A DNA stretch of 35,515 nucleotides from Rhodobacterales bacterium (GTDB lineage Bacteria > Pseudomonadota > Alphaproteobacteria > Rhodobacterales > Rhodobacteraceae), in contig JAACUH010000078.1 of assembly GCA_009993005.1 (NCBI GenBank), forward strand, positions 1-35,515, written 5' to 3'. Positions 15,488 through 23,663 of this stretch are shown here, in pieces. Below the pieces are notes generated by a model that was not told the origin of the DNA, made no database searches, and saw only the letters and a program-made list of their open reading frames with translations. Each line of letters opens with the position of its first letter. The stretch's first letter is position 1. Both the position numbers and the translations under genes were made by a program.

Positions 15488-16395
15488 TGCGCAAGGTGGC
15501 CCTCGTCGGGATCGGCAAGATCGCGGTCGACCAGCACGTGCCCGCCATCGCGGCCAGCCCTGATTGGGACCTGGCCGCGACGGTGAGCCGGTCGGGCAAG
15601 GTTGAGGGCGTCGAGGCCTTCACCGACTTCGACGCCTTCCTCGCCGCGCGGCCGGATGTGGAGGTCATCTCGCTCTGCCTGCCGCCGCAGCCGCGCTATG
15701 CCTACGCGGAAAAGGCGCTGCGCGCCGGTCGCCACCTGATGCTCGAGAAACCGCCGGGCCAGACGCTGGCCGAGGTGCAGGCGCTCGACCGGCTGGCACA
15801 GGCGCAAGGCGTGACCCTCTACGCGACCTGGCACTCGCGCATGGCGCGCGGCGTGGCCGGCGCGCGCGCCTGGCTCGAAGGCAAACAGGTGACGCGCGCC
15901 CATATCACCTGGCGCGAGGATGTGCGCAAATGGCACCCCGGGCAGGACTGGGTGTTCGAACCCGGCGGCATGGGCGTGTTCGACCCCGGCATCAACGCGC
16001 TCTCGATCCTGACGGAAATCCTGCCCGCCCCCGTGCATGTCACTGCCGCCACGCTGGAGTTTCCCGCCAATCGCGCGACGCCGATCGCCGCGCGGATCAC
16101 CTTCAGCGGCGGCGTCACTGCCGATTTCGACTGGCGCCAGGAAGGTCCGCAGACCTGGGATATCGACATCGAGACCGACGCAGGCCCGCTTGCCCTGCGC
16201 CACGGCGGCAATACCTTGCTCATCGGCGGCAAGGAAGCCGCAGCCGGGCCGGACGGTGAATACCCCGCGCTCTACGCCCGCATGGCCGAACTCGTGCGCA
16301 GCGGCGCGCGCGACGTGGACATCGCCCCGATGGTGCATGTGGCCGACGCGATGACATTGGGCAGCAGAGTGTCGGTCGCGCCCTTTGATTTCTGA
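15487..16395 (+). CDS. Gfo/Idh/MocA-family sugar 1-dehydrogenase (galactose/arabinose type)
   Basis: A 302-residue NAD(P)-dependent oxidoreductase. The N-terminal Rossmann motif is VALVGIGKIAVDQHVPAI (residues 4-21) and the family lysine is K88 in MLEKPPG. KWHPGQDWVFEPGGMGVFDP and NALSILTEILP match remembered L-arabinose/D-galactose 1-dehydrogenases of Azospirillum and Rhizobium. It oxidises the aldose at C1 to the lactone, the entry step of the non-phosphorylating pathway. It is the last gene of the operon, its start overlapping the dehydratase stop. No lactonase is encoded nearby, so the lactone may open spontaneously or through a distant gene. Galactose freed by the adjacent alpha-galactoside locus is a plausible substrate. 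Confidence 0.85.
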   Translation: MRKVALVGIGKIAVDQHVPAIAASPDWDLAATVSRSGKVEGVEAFTDFDAFLAARPDVEVISLCLPPQPRYAYAEKALRAGRHLMLEKPPGQTLAEVQALDRLAQAQGVTLYATWHSRMARGVAGARAWLEGKQVTRAHITWREDVRKWHPGQDWVFEPGGMGVFDPGINALSILTEILPAPVHVTAATLEFPANRATPIAARITFSGGVTADFDWRQEGPQTWDIDIETDAGPLALRHGGNTLLIGGKEAAAGPDGEYPALYARMAELVRSGARDVDIAPMVHVADAMTLGSRVSVAPFDF

Positions 16396-16401
16396 CAGAC
16401 C

Positions 16402-16458
16402 GGGGGCTCTGCCCCCGCGCGTGCCGCGCTCCCCCGGGATATTTGGGGCCAAAAGATG
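16402..16458 (+). repeat. Gene-end element copy 3 (after the sugar dehydrogenase)
   Basis: Hairpin GGGGGC-TCT-GCCCCC (16402-16416) and core GATATTT-GGG-GCCAAAAGATG (16438-16458), on the plus strand, starting six bases after the dehydrogenase stop. It faces an inverted copy at 16482-16536. Confidence 0.7.
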
Positions 16459-16481
16459 CCAGCAGGTAACCGCACTATCCC

Positions 16482-16536
16482 CATCTTTTGGCTGAAAATA
16501 TCCCGGGGGAGGCCGAAGGCCGGGGGCAGAGCCCCC
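16482..16536 (-). repeat. Gene-end element copy 4 (after the MelR-like regulator)
   Basis: On the minus strand: hairpin GGGGGC-TCT-GCCCCC (16536-16522) and core GATATTT-TCA-GCCAAAAGATG (16502-16482). It begins 16 bases after the regulator stop. With copy 3 it forms a symmetrical pair between convergent genes, so either transcript could form its own element. Confidence 0.7.
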
Positions 16537-16552
16537 AAAGGCGGCGGTCGGC

Positions 16553-17470
16553 TCAGCGCAATGCCATCTGGGTATAGCGGGCGCGCAGGGCATGGGGGGA
16601 CATGCCGAAGGCGGTCTTGAAATGATCGTAGAACTGGCTGATCGACAGGAAGCCGGACTGTTCGGCCACCGTCGTGATCGCGGCGCTGCTTTCCATGAGC
16701 AGCGCGCGCGCGCGCAGAAGGCGCATCCGGATGATGAACCGTTTCATCGGCAGGCGCATGGTTTTCGAAAACAGGGAGAGCGCGTAGTTCTGGTGCAGGC
16801 CGGTCACGGCCGCGACCTGTGCATTGCTCAGCGGCTTGCTCAGGTTTTCCATGATGAACCGGACCATGGCCACGACATGCCGGATATGGGCCGAGGAAAG
16901 CTCGCGATTGTCGCCGGGGTCTGCCACCGGCCTGCGCAGATAGGTGAGATCGCCCAGCAGGGCGCGGCGCAGCATCGCGTTGAGTTCCATTTTCATCACT
17001 TCGGTGCGTTCGAAGTCGTTCGAGCGATAGTCCCGATACCACAGCGCGACCTGGCCGGCGGGGTCGGTGGAGGCAGGCAGTTCAACCACGGCGCCCCCCA
17101 GCAGTGCCACCTGGAGCTGGGCAATGTGGGGCATGAAGAGAAAGCTGTCGAACGGAAGGTAGATGTTGGCCAGCCGGGCCGCTGTCTGGCCTGTCGGGGT
17201 GATGGTGATCAACTGATGCGGGATGCCGGCCCAGAACAGCACCAGCCGTTCTGGCGGAATCTCGACTGTCTGTTCGTCGATCCGGTAGGTCATGGCCGCG
17301 CCGGAGAGGAAATTGACCTCGATATGGCCGTGCCAATGGGGCGCATCCATCACATAGGGCGTGAAGATCCGAATCCCGAAGCGGCCGATCGCCCGGGTGA
17401 GCGCGTAGAAATGCCGCTCGTGGCTCGGCACGCCTTTCAGCCGGTCGTCGTCGGCGGCGATGGGGGTCAT
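16553..17470 (-). CDS. melR: MelR-like AraC-family regulator of alpha-galactoside use
   Basis: A 305-residue AraC/XylS-type regulator. The N-terminal sensor half has HWHGHIEVNFL and LVLFWAGIPHQL, which closely follow E. coli MelR (HWHGQVEVN and LFWACTPHQL). The C-terminal half carries two helix-turn-helix motifs (LSNAQVAAVTGLHQNYALSL; ITTVAEQSGFLSISQFYDHF) and ends FGMSPHALRARY. MelR binds melibiose and activates melAB. Here the gene is divergent from an alpha-galactoside ABC operon containing melA, so the same role is expected. The start is MTPIAADD at 17470; an ATG at 17482 would add four residues and neither has a strong ribosome-binding site. It could equally be named after AgpT, remembered as the AraC regulator of the Sinorhizobium agp genes. 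Confidence 0.82.
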   Translation of the reverse strand: MTPIAADDDRLKGVPSHERHFYALTRAIGRFGIRIFTPYVMDAPHWHGHIEVNFLSGAAMTYRIDEQTVEIPPERLVLFWAGIPHQLITITPTGQTAARLANIYLPFDSFLFMPHIAQLQVALLGGAVVELPASTDPAGQVALWYRDYRSNDFERTEVMKMELNAMLRRALLGDLTYLRRPVADPGDNRELSSAHIRHVVAMVRFIMENLSKPLSNAQVAAVTGLHQNYALSLFSKTMRLPMKRFIIRMRLLRARALLMESSAAITTVAEQSGFLSISQFYDHFKTAFGMSPHALRARYTQMALR

Positions 17471-17655
17471 GGGCCTGATCATCCATCTTAAGAACCCGGA
17501 AAAGAATGTCGGATTCCGCTCTTGCTGTAAATGCCCGATGATCGTCACACTGACCGGACCGGACGGCGCATGGAGGATGTGCCTTGCGGGTTGCGTGAGA
17601 AAAAAACCGGCCTGCACAAGTCGGGTCGGGTCCAGGCCCTTGGGAGGACCATCAT
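17471..17655. promoter_or_regulatory. Divergent melR-agpA promoter region
   Basis: This 185-base gap must carry promoters for both genes. The only clear signal is the strong ribosome-binding site TTGGGAGGAC ahead of the agpA ATG. No convincing MelR direct repeats could be picked out by eye. Confidence 0.45.
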
Positions 17656-19740
17656 ATGAAACTGAACACCCGCGTCGCGGTGGCGACGCTGTTGCTGGGC
17701 GTGTCGCCCGCAGCCTTGACGGCGCAGATCGTCGAGCCGACGACCCCGCCGCCGGCCCCTGCCTTTGACGCGCAGGGCGAGCCGGTTTTCGTCAACCGCG
17801 CCGACATCTACACCTACCGTGCGCTCGACAGCTACGCCGAGCCCGACTTTGTCGCGGCCTTTGTCGCGGCGGGGCAATTGCCGCCGGTGGCGGAGCGTCT
17901 GCCGGCCGAGCCGCTGGTCTATAGCACCGCCAACATGCCTGACGGCGTGGGCGCCTATGGCGATGTGATGCGCCACGTGATCGGCGGGCGGCCCGAAGGC
18001 TGGAACTTCTGGGGTGGGCAGACGCAGGGCTGGGGCGGGATCGACATCGGCCTGACCGAATGCCTGACGCGCACCGGGCCGCTCTTTACCGTGAGCCCCG
18101 ATGACCTCGAGCCGATGCCGAACCTCGCGCGGTCCTGGGACTGGGCCGAGGACGGCATGTCGCTCACCGTGCATCTGATCGAGGGGGCGAAATGGTCGGA
18201 TGGCGACCCGTTCGATACCGAGGACATCGCCTTTTACTGGAACGACATCGTGATGAACCCCGATGTCACGCCGCTGATGAACGCGACGCAGGACACCTAT
18301 GGGTCGGGCACCACGCTTGAGGTCATCGACGCCTATACATTCCGCATGAATTTCACCACCGCCTTTCCCGAGCAGGTGCTCTATGCGATGGCCTATGGCA
18401 ATTTCTGCCCCGGCCCGAGCCATGTGCTCAAGCCCGTTCACCCGACCTATGGTGGCGAAAGCTATGATGCCTTCCGCAACGCCTTTCCGCCGACCTACCT
18501 GAACTTTCCGGTGATGGGCGCCTGGGTGCCGGTCGAATACCGCGCCGATGACATCGTCGTCATGCGCCGCAACCCCTACTACTGGAAGGTGGATGACGCG
18601 GGCAACCAGCTCCCCTATCTCAACGAAATGCACTACCGCCTGTCCACCTGGGCGGACCGTGACGTGCAGGCTGTGGCGGGCACCGGCGACTTCTCGAACC
18701 TCGAGCAGGCCGAGAACTATGTCGAAAGCCTGCGGCGCGCGGCTGATCCGGCGGCGCCGGCGCGGCTGGCCTTTGGGCCGCGCACGATCGGCTATTCGCT
18801 CTACTTCAACTTTTCCGGCAATGGCTGGGGCGAACCCGACGCACGCGGTCAGGCGATCCGCGATCTGAACCGCAACGCCGATTTCCGCATGGGTGTCACG
18901 CAGGCGCTTGACCGGGTGCGGCTGGGCGAAAGCCTGGTCAAGGGGCCGTTCACGGTGCAATATCCCGGCGGGCTTTATGCCGGAACATCGTTCTATGACG
19001 AGGCCTCGACGGTGTTCTACCCCTATTCGCTCGACAGTGCGCGCGCGCATTTCGAAGCGGCGGGGCTGACCGATACCGACGGCAACGGGTTCCTCAACCA
19101 TCCCGCAGACGTGCTGGGCGGGGCGGATGTGCAGGTGACGCTGCTGGCCAATACCGACTACCAGACCGACAAGAACCTGGCCGAAGGTGTGGTCGCGATG
19201 CTGGAAGAGGCGGGCATCCGTGTCTCTCTCAACCTTCTGACCGGCAATGACCGCGACAATGCGATGAACGCGGGCCGGTTCGACTGGATGGTGTTCCGCA
19301 ATGCGTCCGAGATGATCACGGTCGTGCAGGGCACCACGCAGCTTGCCGCGACCGGGCCGCGCACGCTGCGCCACCACAATGCCAATGACGCGGGCGCACT
19401 GGACCTGCTGCCCTTCGAGCAGGAACTGGCCGATACCGTCAACGCCTTCATCACCTCGCGCGATGCGGACGAACGGGTGGCGTTGATGAAGGATTATCAG
19501 CGCATCTACACCGAAAACGTCTATGGGGCGGGCCTGACGGCCTATCCGGGCGCGCTCATCATCAACAAGCGCTTCTCGAACATCCCCGCGGGCGCGCCGA
19601 TCTTCATGTACAACTGGGCCGAGGACAACATCATGCGCGAGCGCGTGTTTGTTGCCGCCGATGCGCAGGCGGATCATGAACTGCACCCGGGCACGCTGCC
19701 CGGTGCGCCGGGATCGGCCGGGCCGGTGTCGGCCAACTAG
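17656..19740 (+). CDS. agpA: Family-5 ABC substrate-binding protein, alpha-galactoside type
   Basis: A 694-residue periplasmic binding protein of the peptide/nickel family (SBP_bac_5). Residues 1-23 form a signal peptide (MKLNTRVAVATLLLGVSPAA). Family blocks are EPMPNLARSWDWAEDGMSLT, IEGAKWSDGDPFDTEDIAFY and MRRNPYYWKVDDAGNQLPYL. It is well above the 500-550 residues usual for peptide binders, with an N-terminal extension rich in proline and a distinctive WNFWGGQTQGWGG segment. Sinorhizobium AgpA is remembered as a peptide-type binder that serves alpha-galactosides; the neighbouring permeases, MelA and MelR-like regulator point to the same use here. Substrate (melibiose, raffinose or galactosyl-glycerol type) is inferred from context. 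Confidence 0.8.
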   Translation: MKLNTRVAVATLLLGVSPAALTAQIVEPTTPPPAPAFDAQGEPVFVNRADIYTYRALDSYAEPDFVAAFVAAGQLPPVAERLPAEPLVYSTANMPDGVGAYGDVMRHVIGGRPEGWNFWGGQTQGWGGIDIGLTECLTRTGPLFTVSPDDLEPMPNLARSWDWAEDGMSLTVHLIEGAKWSDGDPFDTEDIAFYWNDIVMNPDVTPLMNATQDTYGSGTTLEVIDAYTFRMNFTTAFPEQVLYAMAYGNFCPGPSHVLKPVHPTYGGESYDAFRNAFPPTYLNFPVMGAWVPVEYRADDIVVMRRNPYYWKVDDAGNQLPYLNEMHYRLSTWADRDVQAVAGTGDFSNLEQAENYVESLRRAADPAAPARLAFGPRTIGYSLYFNFSGNGWGEPDARGQAIRDLNRNADFRMGVTQALDRVRLGESLVKGPFTVQYPGGLYAGTSFYDEASTVFYPYSLDSARAHFEAAGLTDTDGNGFLNHPADVLGGADVQVTLLANTDYQTDKNLAEGVVAMLEEAGIRVSLNLLTGNDRDNAMNAGRFDWMVFRNASEMITVVQGTTQLAATGPRTLRHHNANDAGALDLLPFEQELADTVNAFITSRDADERVALMKDYQRIYTENVYGAGLTAYPGALIINKRFSNIPAGAPIFMYNWAEDNIMRERVFVAADAQADHELHPGTLPGAPGSAGPVSAN

Positions 19741-19752
19741 GGCCTTGCCCTT

Positions 19753-19783
19753 GGCGGGGCGGGGCATTGCGCCCCGGCCCGCC
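19753..19783 (+). other. Intercistronic stem-loop between agpA and the first permease gene
   Basis: GGCGGG (19753-19758) pairs with CCCGCC (19778-19783), and inside it GGGGC (19761-19765) pairs with GCCCC (19771-19775) around loop ATTGC. No U tract follows, so it looks like a partial terminator or RNA-protecting hairpin. This would keep the binding protein more abundant than the permeases. Confidence 0.6.
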
Positions 19784-19841
19784 ACCCTGTCGCGACCCTC
19801 CTTCCCAACCGTGCTGCCGCCCCCGATCAGAGGACTGGCCC

Positions 19842-20867
19842 ATGCTGCGCTTTCTCTCCATACGGCTGCTCCAGGCGATCCCGGTGCTGCTCATCATGAG
19901 CATGATCACCTTTGCCATCATCCAGGCACCGCCCGGTGACTATGGCGATTTCATCCGCACCAACATGATCACGCAGGGCAATGCGACCATTGCGGCGGCC
20001 GAAGCCGCGGCCGAGCGGTATCGCGAAGAGAACGGGCTCAACGATCCGATGGTGCTGCAATATGTCCGCTGGATCAGCGGCATCGTCTTTCGCGGCGATT
20101 TCGGCCATTCCTTTTATTACAACAAGCCCGTGGCCGAAGTCGTGGGCGAACGGCTGCCGCGCACCATCCTGCTGGCGCTGACCTGCCATTTCTTTGCCTC
20201 GGTGCTTGGCATCTCCTTCGGCATCCTCGCCGCCACGCGGCAATATGGCTGGACCGATACGATCCTGAGCTTTGTCAGCTTTCTGGGCATGACGATCCCG
20301 CGCTTCCTGCTCGCGCTGATCATCCTCTATGTGCTGGCGTTCAAGCTGAACGTGCAGGAGCTGGGCAGTTTCTACTCCAGCCGCTATGGCGGGCAGCCCT
20401 ATTGGCTGGGCTTTCTCGATTTCAACTGGGCCAAGCTGTGGAACCTGATCCAGCATGTCTGGCCGATCGTGTTCATCGCGACCGTGGGCGGGCTGGCCTA
20501 CAACATGCGGGTGATGCGGGCCAATCTGCTCGACACGCTCAACGCCCAATATGTCGAGACCGCGCGCGCCAAGGGGCTGTCGGAAAGCAGCGTCATCATG
20601 CGCCATGCGGTGCCCAATGCGCTGCATCCGCTGATCGCCTATCAGGGCGTGATCCTGCCCTATATGCTCACCGGCGAGATCGAGGTCGCCATCGTCTTTT
20701 CGCTCGCGACCGTGGGCCCGGCCATCGTGGGGAGCATGGGGATCGGCGATGTCTATGTCACCGCGACGCTGCTTCTGGTGCTGGGTGCGACGCTGATCGT
20801 GGGCAATATCATCGCGGACCTGATGCTCGCCGTGCTCGATCCGCGCATCCGTGTGGGGAATACCTGA
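19842..20867 (+). CDS. ABC transporter permease (peptide/alpha-galactoside type, DppB-like)
   Basis: A 341-residue inner-membrane permease of the DppB/OppB class. The first transmembrane helix is within MLRFLSIRLLQAIPVLLIMS, followed by the class-typical FGHSF and several hydrophobic helices. The EAA loop is ARAKGLSESSVIMRHAVPNA near residues 240-260, which docks on the ATPase. The ATG at 19842 is chosen because AGAGGA lies 8-13 bases upstream; an upstream in-frame start at 19767 would remove the N-terminal helix from the protein start. It pairs with the following permease gene, whose start overlaps its stop (TGATG), and with the double ATPase to import the ligand of the AgpA-like protein. 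Confidence 0.88.
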   Translation: MLRFLSIRLLQAIPVLLIMSMITFAIIQAPPGDYGDFIRTNMITQGNATIAAAEAAAERYREENGLNDPMVLQYVRWISGIVFRGDFGHSFYYNKPVAEVVGERLPRTILLALTCHFFASVLGISFGILAATRQYGWTDTILSFVSFLGMTIPRFLLALIILYVLAFKLNVQELGSFYSSRYGGQPYWLGFLDFNWAKLWNLIQHVWPIVFIATVGGLAYNMRVMRANLLDTLNAQYVETARAKGLSESSVIMRHAVPNALHPLIAYQGVILPYMLTGEIEVAIVFSLATVGPAIVGSMGIGDVYVTATLLLVLGATLIVGNIIADLMLAVLDPRIRVGNT

Positions 20868-22030
20868 TGTCGCTTGACCCGAACATGGCCCCTGTCGAAC
20901 CCGATGCCACGCTCGAGGGGATCGACGACCGCGCCTCGACCGTCTCGACCAAAAGCCAGAGCTATGCCCGCCTCGTCTGGCGACGGTTCCGCAAATCGGT
21001 GCCGGGGATGCTGGGGTTTGTCCTTGTCACGACCTTGCTGGTGGTCGCGGTCTTTGCCGACTTTTTCGCGCCGGTGGACCCAAAGCAGCCCAATATCAGC
21101 TTTGTGCCGCCCGACCGGATCAGCTGGTATGTGCCGGGCGAGGGCCCGGGGACCGGCTGGCGCCTGCTGCCTGTGGCCTTTCCCATCACGGAGAGCGACG
21201 AGCTTGACCCGATCACCTATCAGCCGCTCAACGGGCCCGATTTCGACAACCCGCGCCCGGTGCGGTTCTTCGTGCAGGGGTGGGAGTACACGTTCCTCGG
21301 CATCCGCATGAACCGGCATTTCATCGGCGTCGCCGATGGCAGTCCGCTGCATGTGCTGGGCACTGACAAGCTGGGGCGCGACATCTTTGCGCGCGGGGTG
21401 ATGGGAAGCCGCATCTCGCTGGCCATCGCGCTGACCTCGATCACGCTCATCACCATTCTGGGCACGCTCTTGGGCATCACCAGCGGCTATATCGGCGGCG
21501 CCTTCGACATGTGGTTCCAGCGCTTTGTCGAGATCGTGCTCGCCTTTCCGCAATTGCCGCTCTACCTCGCGCTCGCCACGCTGATCCCCGTCACGGCGCC
21601 CTCGGGGCTGTTCCTGACCTTTGTGGTGCTGGTGATCGTCGGGCTCGGCTGGGCGCAACTGAGCCGCGAGGTGCGGTCAAAGACGCTGGCGATGCGCCAG
21701 ATCGACTATGTGCGCGCGGCGATGGCGGTGGGGGCGGGCGACGGGCGGATCATCACGCGCCATATCCTGCCCAATGTGATGTCCCATGTGATCGTGGCGA
21801 TCACGCTGGGCATCCCGTCGATCGTGCTGCTGGAAAGCTTCCTTGGCTACCTCGGTTTCGCGGTCAAGCCGCCGCTGATTTCCTGGGGGCTGATGTTGCA
21901 GGACGCGGGCACCTTCAGCGTGATCGGCTCCTACCCCTGGATCCTGTCGCCGGTGGGTTTCGTGCTGCTGACCGTCTTTGCCTTCAACGCGCTGGGCGAC
22001 GGGCTGCGCGACGCGATAGACCCCTATTGA
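20867..22030 (+). CDS. ABC transporter permease (DppC-like) with an enlarged periplasmic loop
   Basis: A 387-residue inner-membrane permease, partner of the preceding DppB-like subunit. After a roughly 40-residue cytoplasmic N-terminus comes the first membrane helix (MLGFVLVTTLLVVAVFADFF). A long periplasmic segment follows (about residues 67-160, with RISWYVPGEG, NGPDFDNPRP and FLGIRMNRHF) before the family motif LGTDKLGRDIFARGVMGSRI. The EAA loop is AMAVGAGDGRIITRHILPNV. The insert is larger than I expect for OppC/DppC and may contact the unusually long binding protein. It is translationally coupled to the upstream permease and ends seven bases before the ATPase gene. Confidence 0.88.
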   Translation: MSLDPNMAPVEPDATLEGIDDRASTVSTKSQSYARLVWRRFRKSVPGMLGFVLVTTLLVVAVFADFFAPVDPKQPNISFVPPDRISWYVPGEGPGTGWRLLPVAFPITESDELDPITYQPLNGPDFDNPRPVRFFVQGWEYTFLGIRMNRHFIGVADGSPLHVLGTDKLGRDIFARGVMGSRISLAIALTSITLITILGTLLGITSGYIGGAFDMWFQRFVEIVLAFPQLPLYLALATLIPVTAPSGLFLTFVVLVIVGLGWAQLSREVRSKTLAMRQIDYVRAAMAVGAGDGRIITRHILPNVMSHVIVAITLGIPSIVLLESFLGYLGFAVKPPLISWGLMLQDAGTFSVIGSYPWILSPVGFVLLTVFAFNALGDGLRDAIDPY

Positions 22031-22037
22031 GGCCGCG

Positions 22038-23663
22038 ATGAACCAGATGTCAGACCCCACACCCATCATCGACGCGCAGCACGTCGCCGTCAGCTTCAAG
22101 GTCGATGGCGGCACGGTCGAGGCCGTGCGCGACGTGTCGTTCAAGCTTTACCCCGGCCAGACCACCGCGCTGGTGGGCGAAAGCGGCTCGGGCAAATCCG
22201 TGACCGCCCGCGCGGTCATGCGCCTGCTGTCCAAGCGCGCCACAGTCGCCGCGCAGACCCGCATTCTCTATGACGGGCGCGACATGGCGCATATGTCCCT
22301 GCGCGAGATGCGCGGCCTGCGCGGCAACCGCATCGCCATGATCTTTCAAGAGCCGATGTCCTCGCTCAACCCGGTCTACAAGGTCGGCGCGCAGATCGTC
22401 GAGGTGCTGATGCTGCATCAGAAGCTGGGCAAGCGTGCCGCCTGGGCGCGTGCGGTCGAGCTCCTGGACGAGGTGCGCCTGCCCGACCCCGAGGCGCGGG
22501 TGAACCAGTATCCCCACCAGCTTTCTGGTGGGCAGCGGCAGCGGGTGATGATCGCGATGGCGCTGGCCAACCGCCCCGACGTGCTGATCGCGGACGAACC
22601 CACGACCGCGCTCGACGTGACGGTGCAGGCCGAGATCCTGCATCTGATCGACAGTCTCAAGGCGAAATACGGCATGGGCGTGATCCTCATCACCCATGAT
22701 CTGACCGTGGTGCGCCAGTTCGCCGACCATGTCTATGTGATGCAGCACGGCGAGGTGCGCGAGGACGGGCCGACCGAACAGGTCTTTGCCACCCCGCAGC
22801 ACCCCTATACCCGCCGCCTGCTCGCCTCTGATCCCAAGGGCGTGGCGAACCCGCTGACCGGCCCGGCCGAAACCGTGCTGCGTGGCGATGATGTGCGCGT
22901 GCAGTTCATGCTGCGCAAGGGAGGCGCGTTTCGCGGCACATATTTCCCGCTGGTGGCCGTCGATGGCCTCTCGCTCGACCTCAAGCGGGGCGAGACGCTG
23001 GGCATCGTCGGCGAAAGCGGCTCGGGCAAGACGACCTTTGGCCAGGCGCTGATCCGGCTGATCCGCATGGACGGAGGGCAGGTCACGTTTCTGGGCGACC
23101 GGATCGAGGACAAGACCCGCCGCCAGATGCAACCCTACCGGTCGCGGATGCAGATCGTGTTTCAGGACCCGTTCTCGTCGCTCAACCCGCGCATGTCCGT
23201 GCGCCAGATCATCGAGGAAGGGCTGATCGTCAACGGCATCGGGCGCAACGCGGCCGAACGCTACAGCCGGATGCAACAGGCGCTGCGCGACGCGGGCCTG
23301 CCCGACACGATCAGCCACCGCTTTCCGCACGAGTTTTCGGGCGGCCAGCGCCAGCGCCTCGCCATCGCGCGCGCCATCGCGATGGAGCCCGAGTTCATCC
23401 TGCTCGATGAACCGACCTCTGCGCTCGACCTGTCGGTGCAGGCGCAGATCATCGAATTGTTGCGCAAGCTGCAACGCGAAAAGGGGCTGAGCTACCTTTT
23501 CATCAGCCACGACCTCAAGGTCGTGCGCGCCCTGTGTCACCGCGTGATGGTGATGCAGAACGGCAAGATCGTCGAGCAGGGCCTTGTCAAGGACGTGCTC
23601 GTCACCCCGCAGACCGACTACACCAGGCGGCTCGTCCGCGCAGCATTCGAGATAGCAACATGA
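22038..23663 (+). CDS. Fused double ATP-binding protein of the alpha-galactoside ABC transporter
   Basis: A 541-residue protein with two complete nucleotide-binding domains, equivalent to OppD and OppF fused. Domain 1 has Walker A GESGSGKSV (about 47-55), signature LSGGQRQR and Walker B VLIADEPTTALD. Domain 2 has Walker A GESGSGKTT (about 325-333), signature FSGGQRQR and FILLDEPTSALD. It supplies both ATP sites for the DppB/DppC-like permease pair. GAGG lies ten bases before the ATG. The gene end overlaps melA by four bases (ATGA), so transporter and glycosidase are made from one message. Confidence 0.9.
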   Translation: MNQMSDPTPIIDAQHVAVSFKVDGGTVEAVRDVSFKLYPGQTTALVGESGSGKSVTARAVMRLLSKRATVAAQTRILYDGRDMAHMSLREMRGLRGNRIAMIFQEPMSSLNPVYKVGAQIVEVLMLHQKLGKRAAWARAVELLDEVRLPDPEARVNQYPHQLSGGQRQRVMIAMALANRPDVLIADEPTTALDVTVQAEILHLIDSLKAKYGMGVILITHDLTVVRQFADHVYVMQHGEVREDGPTEQVFATPQHPYTRRLLASDPKGVANPLTGPAETVLRGDDVRVQFMLRKGGAFRGTYFPLVAVDGLSLDLKRGETLGIVGESGSGKTTFGQALIRLIRMDGGQVTFLGDRIEDKTRRQMQPYRSRMQIVFQDPFSSLNPRMSVRQIIEEGLIVNGIGRNAAERYSRMQQALRDAGLPDTISHRFPHEFSGGQRQRLAIARAIAMEPEFILLDEPTSALDLSVQAQIIELLRKLQREKGLSYLFISHDLKVVRALCHRVMVMQNGKIVEQGLVKDVLVTPQTDYTRRLVRAAFEIAT

